The translations under genes were made by a program, and so were the position numbers. A DNA stretch of 64,000 nt from an uncultured Eubacterium sp. (GTDB lineage Bacteria > Bacillota > Clostridia > Lachnospirales > Lachnospiraceae): the NCBI GenBank assembly GCA_910580075.1, contig CAJTVR010000006.1:22747-86746 (forward strand), read 5' to 3'. Below are positions 17,187 to 25,173 of this stretch, piece after piece. Under the pieces are notes generated by a model, which made no database searches, had not been told where the DNA came from, and was given only the letters and a program-made list of their open reading frames with translations. Position 1 is the first letter of the stretch, and each line of letters begins with the position of its first letter.

Positions 17187-18106
17187 TAACCGGCGGTGCA
17201 GGATATATTGGTTCTGTTCTTGTGCCGATGCTTTTAGAGGAAGGGCATGATGTAACTGTTGTGGATAATTTTTACTATGATCAGTGCTCACTGCTTGCCC
17301 AGTGCATGAATCCTCATTTTCATATTGTAAGGGGAGATGTCAGAGACAGGGAGCTGATGTCCCGGCAGATCATAGGGAAAGATTTTATTATTCCGCTAGC
17401 TGCCATGGTGGGGTTTCCGCTTTGCAAAAAGGATGAGACTGCGGCGCAGACCATAAATTATGACGCTGTTCAGATGATTATACAGCTTCGGACAGAAGAC
17501 CAGAAAATACTGTATCCATGCACAAACAGCGGATACGGAGCCGGACAGGGAGACCAGTTCTGCACAGAAGAGACGCCGATGAATCCGATTTCTTTATATG
17601 GCATTACGAAATCAAATGCCGAAAAGGCGGTACTTGAGGCAGGAAATTCACTAACGTTTCGGTTTGCCACGGTATTTGGAGCGTCACCGCGCATGCGGAT
17701 AGATTTGCTGGTGAATGATTTTGTTTATCGTGCGGTTTTTGATAAGACAGCCGTTATTTTCCAGGGAGAATTTAAGAGAAATTATGTTCATGTCCGTGAT
17801 GCAGCAGGGGCATTTATTTTTGCCATCAGACATTTTGATGAAATGAAAGGCAGGGCATATAACTGCGGTTTATCATCGGCAAATCTTTCTAAAATAGAAC
17901 TGTGCAAAAAAATCAAAGAACATGTACCGGACTTTGTATATCTGGAAGCACCTGTCGGGGAAGACCCGGACAAACGGGACTATATTGTTTCTAATGAACG
18001 TCTGGAAAAATGCGGATGGAAACCGGAGTATACACTTGACGACGGGATTGAGGAACTGATCAAAGTGTATACAATTATTAAAAAGAATCAGTATTCGAAT
18101 ATCTGA
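17171..18106 (+). CDS. NAD-dependent epimerase/dehydratase (extended SDR)
   Basis: A 311-residue protein with ILVTGGAGYIGSVLVPMLL at the N-terminus, a GDVRD motif, and a YPCTNSGYG ... YGITKSNAEKAV catalytic region with the Tyr-x3-Lys pair. NYVHVRDAAGAFIFA is typical of nucleotide-sugar epimerases. It probably epimerises or reduces a nucleotide-linked sugar; the exact reaction is not readable. The active-site Ser/Thr position reads TNS. ATG 17171 follows AGACAGGAGGAG, and the start lies inside the end of the Fcl-like gene, so the two are probably coupled and may act in sequence. Confidence 0.8.
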   Translation: MSKILVTGGAGYIGSVLVPMLLEEGHDVTVVDNFYYDQCSLLAQCMNPHFHIVRGDVRDRELMSRQIIGKDFIIPLAAMVGFPLCKKDETAAQTINYDAVQMIIQLRTEDQKILYPCTNSGYGAGQGDQFCTEETPMNPISLYGITKSNAEKAVLEAGNSLTFRFATVFGASPRMRIDLLVNDFVYRAVFDKTAVIFQGEFKRNYVHVRDAAGAFIFAIRHFDEMKGRAYNCGLSSANLSKIELCKKIKEHVPDFVYLEAPVGEDPDKRDYIVSNERLEKCGWKPEYTLDDGIEELIKVYTIIKKNQYSNI

Positions 18107-18116
18107 CAGGAGGATT

Positions 18117-19055
18117 ATGGACGCTGCAGCTGCTGCGATACGTGTTATTGTTCCTATATACCTGCTTATATCTGCGGGTTATTTATTAAAAAAAACCGGG
18201 CTGTTCAGCCGAAATACATTGAAAGAAATGAATGAGAGTGTATTTCGGCTTTTTCTTCCCATGCTGCTGTTTGAGAATATGTATCAGTCAGATGTCAGAA
18301 TTACAGATGCCGGACTCATTGTATATGCGGCAGGATGCGTGTTCATCATTTATTCATTCTGCAATGTGCTCATTTCCAGACTTGAAAAAAACAGGGCCAG
18401 GGCTGCCACGGTTATTCAGGGAATGTACCGGAGTAATTTTGCGCTGCTGGGAATCGCACTGACAGAAACGATGTATGGTTCAGGCGGCACGCAGGTGACG
18501 GGGATGCTTGTGGCTGTGATTGTTCCTCTGTACAATGTACTTGCCGTAATTTTATTCGAACGCTTCTGTGGGAACAGGAACAGCGGGATTACAGATATTC
18601 TGCCGGGTATTTTACGAAATCCCCTGATTATTGGAACTCTGCTGGGATTTTTAGCTGGCGTATCGGGAATTGCCATTCCTGATGCGGTAAACAGTGCAGC
18701 AGTTTCGCTGGCTCAGACTGCTGCACCGCTTGCACTTGTCGTAATGGGCGGTACGTTTGAACTGAAAAAGACAGTCAGAAATAGAAAAACACTTGCAGCA
18801 GTGGCGCTGGCCAGGCTGTTTCTGATTCCCGCACTGTTCACTGCCGGGGCCGCGTTATGCGGATACCGGGAGAAGGCTCTTTATGCATTATTTCTTATGT
18901 TTGCGACGCCTGCAGCTGTTTCATCGTATTCCATGGCATGTGCAATGGGTGGTGATGAAGACCTGGCCGGAGAGATTGTGCTGCTTACGACGGTGCTGTC
19001 CGTATTTTCCATTGGGACGGGTATTTTTGTACTAAAGACTATGCAGCTGATTTAG
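18117..19055 (+). CDS. AEC (auxin efflux carrier) family permease
   Basis: A 312-residue integral membrane protein with about ten predicted helices. The N-terminal IYLLISAGYLLKKTGLFS, the ESVFRLFLPMLLFENM segment and the C-terminal FATPAAVSSYSMACAMGGDEDLAGEIVLLTT are characteristic of bacterial AEC transporters (Mem_trans family). Known members move organic acids such as malate. Its place inside an unbroken polysaccharide cluster is unusual, and no substrate is implied by neighbours. CAGGAGG lies 4 bp upstream of ATG 18117. A short gap of 93 bp follows before the aminotransferase-like gene. Confidence 0.8.
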   Translation: MDAAAAAIRVIVPIYLLISAGYLLKKTGLFSRNTLKEMNESVFRLFLPMLLFENMYQSDVRITDAGLIVYAAGCVFIIYSFCNVLISRLEKNRARAATVIQGMYRSNFALLGIALTETMYGSGGTQVTGMLVAVIVPLYNVLAVILFERFCGNRNSGITDILPGILRNPLIIGTLLGFLAGVSGIAIPDAVNSAAVSLAQTAAPLALVVMGGTFELKKTVRNRKTLAAVALARLFLIPALFTAGAALCGYREKALYALFLMFATPAAVSSYSMACAMGGDEDLAGEIVLLTTVLSVFSIGTGIFVLKTMQLI

Positions 19056-19148
19056 AAGATGTGCTTCATAGTCTGCGGGAATGATTTTTAAGATACGCTC
19101 TGGCAGTATTATGATAATCCGGATTAAAATAACAGGAGGTATTTTTGC

Positions 19149-20318
19149 ATGCTGGATATTCCTTTAATGCAGAATAATATAAATAAAAGTGATAAGGATG
19201 CCCTTATAGATTTTCTGCAGCATTCAGACCGGTTTACGAATGGAGAAAAAGTACGGGAGTTTGAGTCCTTGTGGTCTCAATGGCTGACAGGAGGATATGA
19301 CTGCCTTTTTGTAAATTCCGGTTCGTCGGCAAATTATATTACGATGGCGGCAGTTAAAGAATTATACGGCGGGGGTGAGGTAATTGTCTCACCCATTGGC
19401 TGGACAAGCGATGTTGCGGCTGTTATAACAGCCGGCCTGAATCCAGTATTTGCGGATGTAAATTTAAACAGTCTTGCAATGAATGAAAACGAGGTCATTG
19501 CTAAGATCACAGACAGAACAAGAGCAGTGCTGCTGACGCATGTTCTGGGATATAACGGGCTGTCGGATCAGATACTTAAAATATGCCGTGAGAAAAATAT
19601 TCTGCTAATAGAAGATGTATGTGAATCTCATGGAGCACAGTTTCAAGGACAAAGGTGCGGCAGTTTTGGTGATGTTTCTAATTTTTCATTTTATTATGCG
19701 CATCATATGAGCACGATTGAAGGCGGCATGATTTGCACAAAGGATAAGGAGCTGTACCGTCTGATGCGTATGTACCGCTCGCACGGAATGCTGCGTGAAT
19801 GCGGTGACAAGGCATATATCAGACAGATAAGCGGCATATATCCACAGGTTCATGAAGAGTTTATATTTACGGTTCCAGGGTATAATATGCGCAGTACGGA
19901 ACTAAACGCCGTCATTGGTATAAACCAGCTGAAAAGACTGGATGAAAATATAAGAAAACGGCAGGAGAATTATGAACTGTTTATCAGTCTTTTGGATAGT
20001 GAGAAATATTATACTGGTTTTGATCATGCTGGAAACAGCAATTACGCATTTGTAGTGATGCCAAATCCGGCAAAGCGCGGACTTTACAGCAGGATGATTG
20101 CGGCACTGCAGTCAGAAAAAGTGGAATTCAGGCGCGGAACTGCTGGCGGAGGCAATATGGTCAGACAGCCATATGTACAGAAAAGGTATCCTGATTTATG
20201 TCCTGAGGATTATCCGAATGCGGAGTATATACATGAAAACGGGGTTTATACTGGCAATTATCCTGATTTAGAGCAGGATAAAATCAGGGACTTATGCAGC
20301 CTGTTAAACTCCCTGTAA
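19149..20318 (+). CDS. DegT/DnrJ/EryC1-family PLP protein with His replacing the PLP lysine (sugar 3-dehydratase candidate)
   Basis: A 389-residue fold-type I PLP enzyme with FVNSGSSANYI, IEDVCESHGAQ, SFGDVSNFSFYYAHHMSTIEGGM and PGYNMRSTELNAVIG. In ordinary sugar aminotransferases the motif reads S-F-x-x-x-K, where Lys binds PLP; here the position is His185 of the AHH motif. That substitution is the hallmark of the PMP-dependent 3-dehydratases ColD and RfbH/DdhC, which remove the C3 hydroxyl of a 4-keto-6-deoxy nucleotide sugar. A 3-deoxygenation of the GDP-heptose-derived intermediate is the favoured inference. AGGAGG lies upstream of ATG 19149. No separate ferredoxin partner is seen, consistent with ColD-type chemistry. 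Confidence 0.8.
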   Translation: MLDIPLMQNNINKSDKDALIDFLQHSDRFTNGEKVREFESLWSQWLTGGYDCLFVNSGSSANYITMAAVKELYGGGEVIVSPIGWTSDVAAVITAGLNPVFADVNLNSLAMNENEVIAKITDRTRAVLLTHVLGYNGLSDQILKICREKNILLIEDVCESHGAQFQGQRCGSFGDVSNFSFYYAHHMSTIEGGMICTKDKELYRLMRMYRSHGMLRECGDKAYIRQISGIYPQVHEEFIFTVPGYNMRSTELNAVIGINQLKRLDENIRKRQENYELFISLLDSEKYYTGFDHAGNSNYAFVVMPNPAKRGLYSRMIAALQSEKVEFRRGTAGGGNMVRQPYVQKRYPDLCPEDYPNAEYIHENGVYTGNYPDLEQDKIRDLCSLLNSL

Positions 20319-20337
20319 AAAGAGAGGACTGACGATA

Positions 20338-22089
20338 TTGACAATATTTCGTATTGTACGTAAATTTGGCTGTATTTTGACAAAGCATCAGAAAGTAAGA
20401 ATCATGGAACTTGCAGTATTAATGATTTTTGGCGGATTTTTAGAAATGATGTCCGTTACGCTGATTCTTCCGTTTATGAATGCTGTTACAAATCCTGAAA
20501 AAGTGATGTCTGACGATGCTGTACAGCTGGTGTGCAGGATATTTCGTATACAGGATTACCGCATGTTTCTGGTCTTTCTGGCTCTTGTAATGGCTGGCGT
20601 TTATATATTAAAAAATATTTTTCTGCTGTTTCAGATGAAAGTTCAGAAACGGTTTGCACTAAATAATATGTTTATCACACAGCAGCAGCTGTTTCATAAT
20701 TTCCTGCTGCGGTCTTATGATTATTTCCTCAATGTAAAATCAGGAGAAATTATCCGCATGATTGGAGACGATACGAGAAATGTATTTATGCTGCTTACGA
20801 ACCTGCTGTCTCTTTTTTCAGAGCTTGTAGTAACCTTTATTCTGATTGGTACAATATTTGTCATTGCGCCAGGGGTTACTCTGGGAATTGCCGCACTGCT
20901 GCTTATACTGTCAGCAGTTATTGTGCTAATCATCCGTCCGGTACTGTCCAGGGCCGGTATCAGAAACAGGGATGCCCAGACGGAAATGAACCAGTGGCTG
21001 CTGCAGGCTGTCCAGGGTATCAAAGATGTAAAAATAACACAGAAAGAAAGATTTTTCGAAAGTAATTATAAAAAGAACGGGCAGATTTATATAAAAACGA
21101 CGTATCAGAATGAAATACTCAGTATGGTGCCGAGATTTATGATAGAAGCGGTAGCAATGGCTGGTTTCTTTTGTGTGATTGCAGTTTTAATCGCTATGGG
21201 GACAGACCTGGAAGCTATCATTCCGATGCTTTCCGGTGTAGCAGTTGCAGCTGTGCGGCTGCTTCCTTCGGTGAACCGGATTTCACAGGGAATGGCTGGG
21301 ATTGCATTCGGAGAACCTGCAGCTGACAAACTGATAGAGAATCTGAATGAAGCGGATGAATATGACAGCCTTTACCAGAAATATATTACCAAGGCTGACA
21401 AAACCAGAATTTCGAAACTGCAGAATAAAATAGAATTTCTGCATATAAGCTATAAGTACCCGGCTGGAAAAAGGAATGTTCTTTCAGATGCTTCGTTTGT
21501 TATCCATAAAGGAGAATCCGTCGGAATTAAGGGAGCCTCGGGCGCAGGAAAGACAACCGCTGTAGATATGCTTTTAGGGCTGCTTTCCCCACAGAAAGGA
21601 AAAATTCTAGTGGATGGATCAGATATTCAGTCGGACATGAAAGGATGGCTAGATCAGATTGGATATATACCGCAGTCGATTTTTATGCTGGACGCAGATG
21701 TAAGACAAAATGTTGCGTTTGGAGCAGAGAAAGGAGAGACAGACGACGAACGGGTCTGGAAGGCATTAGAAGAAGCAGCAATAGCTGATGACATCAAAGA
21801 ATGGCCCCAGGGCCTTGATACGCAGATCGGCGAACGAGGTATCCGGCTTTCCGGCGGCCAGCGGCAGCGTATAGGAATAGCAAGAGCTCTTTACGCAAAT
21901 CCGTCCGTGCTCTTTTTTGATGAAGCAACAAGTGCGCTCGATACAGAAACGGAAACAGTCATTATGGATTCTGTCAGCAAACTGCACGGGAAAAAGACAA
22001 TGATAATTATTGCTCACAGATTAAGTACCCTTGAAGGATGTGACCATATTTACTGTGTGGAAGAGGGAAGCATTCAAAAGGTTCGTTAG
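20338..22089 (+). CDS. ABC-type lipid-linked oligosaccharide flippase (PglK/MsbA-like half transporter)
   Basis: A 583-residue fusion of a six-helix type IV exporter domain (about residues 20-330) and a nucleotide-binding domain. The latter has Walker A GASGAGKTT (about 400-408), a Q-loop GYIPQSIFML, the signature LSGGQRQR (about 505) and Walker B VLFFDEATSALD, then IIAHR. Half-size exporters in polysaccharide clusters (PglK, Wzk) flip undecaprenyl-linked repeat units, which would feed the Wzy-like polymerase at 797. No Wzx gene was found in the window. Translation starts at TTG 20338 with AGAGAGG about 10 bp upstream. The next gene overlaps or follows closely. Confidence 0.85.
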   Translation: MTIFRIVRKFGCILTKHQKVRIMELAVLMIFGGFLEMMSVTLILPFMNAVTNPEKVMSDDAVQLVCRIFRIQDYRMFLVFLALVMAGVYILKNIFLLFQMKVQKRFALNNMFITQQQLFHNFLLRSYDYFLNVKSGEIIRMIGDDTRNVFMLLTNLLSLFSELVVTFILIGTIFVIAPGVTLGIAALLLILSAVIVLIIRPVLSRAGIRNRDAQTEMNQWLLQAVQGIKDVKITQKERFFESNYKKNGQIYIKTTYQNEILSMVPRFMIEAVAMAGFFCVIAVLIAMGTDLEAIIPMLSGVAVAAVRLLPSVNRISQGMAGIAFGEPAADKLIENLNEADEYDSLYQKYITKADKTRISKLQNKIEFLHISYKYPAGKRNVLSDASFVIHKGESVGIKGASGAGKTTAVDMLLGLLSPQKGKILVDGSDIQSDMKGWLDQIGYIPQSIFMLDADVRQNVAFGAEKGETDDERVWKALEEAAIADDIKEWPQGLDTQIGERGIRLSGGQRQRIGIARALYANPSVLFFDEATSALDTETETVIMDSVSKLHGKKTMIIIAHRLSTLEGCDHIYCVEEGSIQKVR

Positions 22090-22105
22090 GAGGAATGAAA
22101 GGAAA

Positions 22106-23239
22106 GTGCAGTTCAGAGATTTACAGCGGCAGTACCAGCAGCTGAAAAACGAAATTGATGATGCTGTAAAAGAAGCATTATCTGCCGCTGAGTTTATTTC
22201 CGGCACTCAGGTATCGGTTTTGGAAAAGATGCTTGCAGGATATACCGGTGTACGGCACTGCATTACCTGCGGCAATGGTACAGATGCAATATCGCTTGCC
22301 CTTTCAGCATGGGGGACAGGCTCTAAAGATGCAGTATTTGTTCCGGATTTTACATTTTTTTCTTCTGGAGAGTGTCCGGCAGTTCTTGGAGCAGTACCAG
22401 TATTTACAGACGTAAAAAAAGCAACATTCAATATGGACCCGGATTCGCTGGAGTGCTGTATTCAAAAAGTGATTGCGGATGGAAAATATACACCAAAAGC
22501 AGTGGTGTCTGTTGATTTATTCGGCCTTCCGGCTGAATATGATAAAATACGCCTGATATGTGACAAATACGGACTTTTGCTTTTAGAAGACGGTGCCCAG
22601 GGATTCGGAGGAGCCATTCGCGGACGCAGGGCCTGTTCGTTTGGAGATATTTCCACGACATCATTTTTTCCGGCAAAACCGCTGGGATGTTACGGGGACG
22701 GAGGAGCAGTATTTACTGATAACAGCCAGGCAGCGGCATTGATCCGGTCTATAGCAGTTCACGGTAAAAATAAAAATGATAAATATGATAATGTACGCCT
22801 GGGTATGAACAGCAGGCTGGACACTATTCAGGCAGCCATTCTGATTCCTAAATTTCAGGCATTCCGGGATTATGAACTTCATGAGGTAAATAAAGCTGCT
22901 GCCTGGTATACAGAAATGCTGAAAGGAATTCCAGGACTGGAGCTTCCGCAGATTCCCGAAGGATACAGCTCCTCCTGGGCGCAGTATGCTGTTTTACTGC
23001 CTTTAGGTACAGACCGTGCTGCAGTACAGAATAAAATGCGTGAAGCTGGTATTCCGACAATGGTATATTATGCAAAACCAATGCACAGGCAGGGGGCATT
23101 TCAGGGTACTTACAGTGCGGATGCAGACTGCCCTGTGGCAGAAGAACTGTGCAGGAGAGTGCTGTGTCTTCCGATTCATCCGTATCTTACGAAAACAGAG
23201 GCAGAAATGACAGTTGAAAGTTTGAAGTCCAGTATATAA
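22106..23239 (+). CDS. wbpE: WbpE/WlbC-type UDP-3-keto-GlcNAcA aminotransferase
   Basis: About 377 residues of the DegT/DnrJ family. It begins VQFRDLQRQYQQLKNEIDDAV, then HCITCGNGTDAISLALSAWG, ADGAQ-type EDGAQGFGG, and FFPAKPLGCYGDGGA, where the Lys forms the PLP Schiff base, so a genuine aminotransferase. The CYGDGGA and FRDLQxQY start are typical of WbpE/WlbC, which transaminate C3 of UDP-3-keto-GlcNAcA with glutamate. The frame is open back to 22031, inside the ABC gene. GTG 22106 is chosen because conserved homology begins there and AGGAGG (22088-22093) and AAAGGA precede it. It ends the cluster. Confidence 0.82.
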   Translation: MQFRDLQRQYQQLKNEIDDAVKEALSAAEFISGTQVSVLEKMLAGYTGVRHCITCGNGTDAISLALSAWGTGSKDAVFVPDFTFFSSGECPAVLGAVPVFTDVKKATFNMDPDSLECCIQKVIADGKYTPKAVVSVDLFGLPAEYDKIRLICDKYGLLLLEDGAQGFGGAIRGRRACSFGDISTTSFFPAKPLGCYGDGGAVFTDNSQAAALIRSIAVHGKNKNDKYDNVRLGMNSRLDTIQAAILIPKFQAFRDYELHEVNKAAAWYTEMLKGIPGLELPQIPEGYSSSWAQYAVLLPLGTDRAAVQNKMREAGIPTMVYYAKPMHRQGAFQGTYSADADCPVAEELCRRVLCLPIHPYLTKTEAEMTVESLKSSI

Positions 23240-23344
23240 GAAAGAGATTTGTGCTGCTAAAAGAGAGGAATCGAAAAGGGAAAAAGTCTCTGAAGCTTAG
23301 CTGGCCAGCCGCAGGGATAATTTTCAAATAAAAGAATAAAAATA

Positions 23345-23373
23345 TTGACGATGCGCATAATACGCATTATAAT
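23345..23373 (+). promoter_or_regulatory. hicAB promoter with palindromic operator in the spacer
   Basis: TTGACG at 23345-23350 and a perfect TATAAT at 23368-23373 are 17 bp apart. The spacer itself begins ATGCG and ends CGCAT, an inverted repeat that reads as an operator. HicB-type antitoxins carry a DNA-binding C-terminal domain and repress their own operon, so HicB binding here would block RNA polymerase directly. The promoter is about 55 bp upstream of the hicA start. Promoter is seen in sequence; the operator role is inferred. Confidence 0.75.
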
Positions 23374-23427
23374 ATGAGTAAATAAAGCAGAAAGGAGTAA
23401 TGCCATGAATGAATAAGGAGGTATTGA

Positions 23428-23607
23428 ATGAAATTTAGAGAAATTGAAAATATAATAGTAAAAGATGGCTGGTATCAAGTAAAGCAAAAAGGTTCACACC
23501 ACCAATACAAACACCCGTCTAAGCCAGGAAAAGTTACAATTGCAGAACATGGAGGGGACTTGAACCCTGATACAGTAAAATCAATTTTGAAGCAGGCGGG
23601 GCTTTGA
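23428..23607 (+). CDS. hicA: HicA-type mRNA interferase toxin
   Basis: A 59-residue protein starting KFREIENIIVKDGW, with the dsRNA-binding-like fold expected of HicA and the catalytic KGSHHQYKHP motif (His24 in the G-S-H triplet). It ends VKSILKQAGL, the standard HicA terminus. The family length is 55-90 residues, so it looks intact. HicA cleaves mRNA in the absence of its antitoxin. AAGGAGG sits at 23415-23421, 6 bp before ATG 23428. hicB follows 33 bp downstream. The pair is more AT-rich than the polysaccharide cluster next to it, suggesting separate acquisition. Confidence 0.92.
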   Translation: MKFREIENIIVKDGWYQVKQKGSHHQYKHPSKPGKVTIAEHGGDLNPDTVKSILKQAGL

Positions 23608-23640
23608 ACCTCATTTGCCAAATAAACGGAGGTGAATATA

Positions 23641-24045
23641 TTGAAATTAATCTATCCGGCGGTTTTTAAGCCTTTTTCAGATCAAAGCGGTGGATATGTG
23701 GTAGAATTTCCAGATTTGCCAGGCTGTGTAACAGAAGGTAAAAACTTAGAGCAGGCTATAGAAATGGGAATTGATGCAGCTAGCGGCTGGATATTAGGAG
23801 AACTGGAAGACGGAGAACAAATACCGCGTGCTTCTAATTATTCAGAAATAACTGCTGAAAATGGGTGTATGGTAAATATGTTATTACTGGACATTGATTC
23901 CTATGAAGAAAAATATGGTGAAAAAGCAGTAAGGAAAAATCTTACGATTCCTGCATGGCTGAATACCTTTGCTGAAAAAAATAATATCAATTTCTCTAAA
24001 TTATTACAAGACGCCTTATTCTCAATCGCACAAGCAAATAAATAG
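23641..24045 (+). CDS. hicB: HicB-type antitoxin
   Basis: A 134-residue protein. The N-terminal partial RNase H-like fold has GGYVVEFPDLPGCVTEGKNLEQAIEMG (the HicB hallmark), and the C-terminal third, NLTIPAWLNTFAEKNNINFSKLLQDAL, resembles a ribbon-helix-helix DNA-binding domain. It neutralises HicA and probably represses the shared promoter. GGAGGTGA at 23628-23635 lies 5 bp before TTG 23641, so TTG is the likely start; GTG 23632 overlaps the ribosome binding site and is less likely. Confidence 0.9.
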   Translation: MKLIYPAVFKPFSDQSGGYVVEFPDLPGCVTEGKNLEQAIEMGIDAASGWILGELEDGEQIPRASNYSEITAENGCMVNMLLLDIDSYEEKYGEKAVRKNLTIPAWLNTFAEKNNINFSKLLQDALFSIAQANK

Positions 24046-24156
24046 ATACAGGAAGCTGCCCTTTACAGGGTGGCTTCTGTAAGCATTGCTCCATCAAAAT
24101 CAATGCTGGATTAGATTCCATTCAGTTTTTTGGCTGCGGGCAGTGAAAAAATAAAT

Positions 24157-24314
24157 GGGCAGCCGCATTAAGCAAAACATATACAGGATATAGAAAAAAT
24201 GATTCAGATAAACTATATCCTGTATCGGTTTTCTGATATGCTCCCTTCAAGCTGACAAGTTTTCCCTATTTCACCTGCCTGGAAGGAGCATATCAATTCT
24301 TAATGCGCCAGCCC
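24157..24314. repeat. Miniature inverted-repeat element, copy A (with internal 62-bp palindromic insert)
   Basis: The ends are imperfect inverted repeats (left GGGCAGCCGCATTAAG, right CTTAATGCGCCAGCCC), with subterminal ATACAGGATATAG / CTATATCCTGTAT arms. It shares its layout and much of its sequence with the element at 27135-27230. Compared with that copy it has about 62 extra bases (24234-24295) bounded by perfect 11-bp inverted repeats TGATATGCTCC / GGAGCATATCA. It lies between convergent hicB and the coat-protein gene and is followed by CCTTTTT on the plus strand, so it may also end transcription. No transposase is present. Confidence 0.75.
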
Positions 24315-24406
24315 CTTTTTAACATCCGTATTTAACTGTCATATCTTACGCAGTCAATTCTTAAAACCTGTCACCTTACGTGAATAAGTCCCTAAACCGT
24401 CACATC

Positions 24407-24865
24407 TTATGACATCCCGTTCACCGTCTTGTACTTATACAGCATCTCCGCATGATTCTGCTCTTCAATCTGGATATCCGCCAGCAGTTTACGCAGACCT
24501 GGTTCAGAAAACTTAAATACATTGGAATTGTATTCAGAAGAAACCATTTTTTCTGTACCGATACAGTCTGTTGCGAGGAAGCAGTCGTTCTTTTTGTCTT
24601 CATTATCTGTCATAGCGCTGTAAGCTGCCTTCGGGCTGTAATTTTTTCCGCTGCTGTCATTACAGTTGCAAGTCGGTACAGTGCCTGAAAGCACTTTGCC
24701 AAGCGACTGATAATGTTCCTGTTCTTCTTTTTCCAGGTTCTGGAATAAATCCCGTAATACGCTGTCTTTTGCCTGGCTGCCGTATCTTTTGTACTTTTCA
24801 ATACAGCTCTGTTCCTGGGTCTGTAAATCTTTAATAGCAGTCGTTTCTTTTTCAGTTAAAATCAT
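24407..24865 (-). CDS. CotF-like spore coat / ferritin-fold protein
   Basis: A 152-residue helical protein starting ILTEKETTAIKDLQTQEQSCIEKYKRYG, with E-x2-H type pairs in EKEEQEHYQSLGKVL and EEQNHAEMLYKYKTVNGM. This is the pattern of clostridial CotF/DUF2383-like coat proteins with a ferritin-like four-helix bundle. Cys residues in CNCNDSS and DCFLATDC may form disulfides in the coat. It is probably expressed late in sporulation; a dedicated sporulation promoter could not be assigned confidently. GAGGT precedes the start on the minus strand. It is monocistronic, divergent from fbp. Confidence 0.8.
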   Translation of the reverse strand: MILTEKETTAIKDLQTQEQSCIEKYKRYGSQAKDSVLRDLFQNLEKEEQEHYQSLGKVLSGTVPTCNCNDSSGKNYSPKAAYSAMTDNEDKKNDCFLATDCIGTEKMVSSEYNSNVFKFSEPGLRKLLADIQIEEQNHAEMLYKYKTVNGMS

Positions 24866-25173
24866 GTCTGTACCTCTTTCTTATTAAGTTGATTGTTAAT
24901 ACAGGAAATATTATGTGGAAGGAGAATGAGTTTTATGCAGGAATTTCTAAATTAAAAGCAATTGTAAAAATAGATAAAACATGGCATACTTATGGAAAAG
25001 AGAGGTAAATGCCATGCTGTACCAGCCAGTAAATAAAAACGTCCGGCAGTAAAAAAACTGGAAATCTGTGCTGTTTTATGGTACTTTAAAGTGGAGAAGG
25101 AAAAAAGCGAAGTCAGGGCTGCAAAGAAAGCTGATTTACCGGCAAAAAATCAAATAGTAAAGGGGAAAAACAT
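24866..25173. other. Intergenic region between divergent coat gene and fbp
   Basis: A 308-bp AT-rich spacer that must hold the promoters of both divergent genes. Nothing in it passes as a gene: short frames have no ribosome binding site. On the plus strand TTGTAA near 24963 and an A/T-rich stretch downstream could form a weak promoter, but no -10 is convincing. AAAGGGG precedes the fbp start. Confidence 0.4.
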
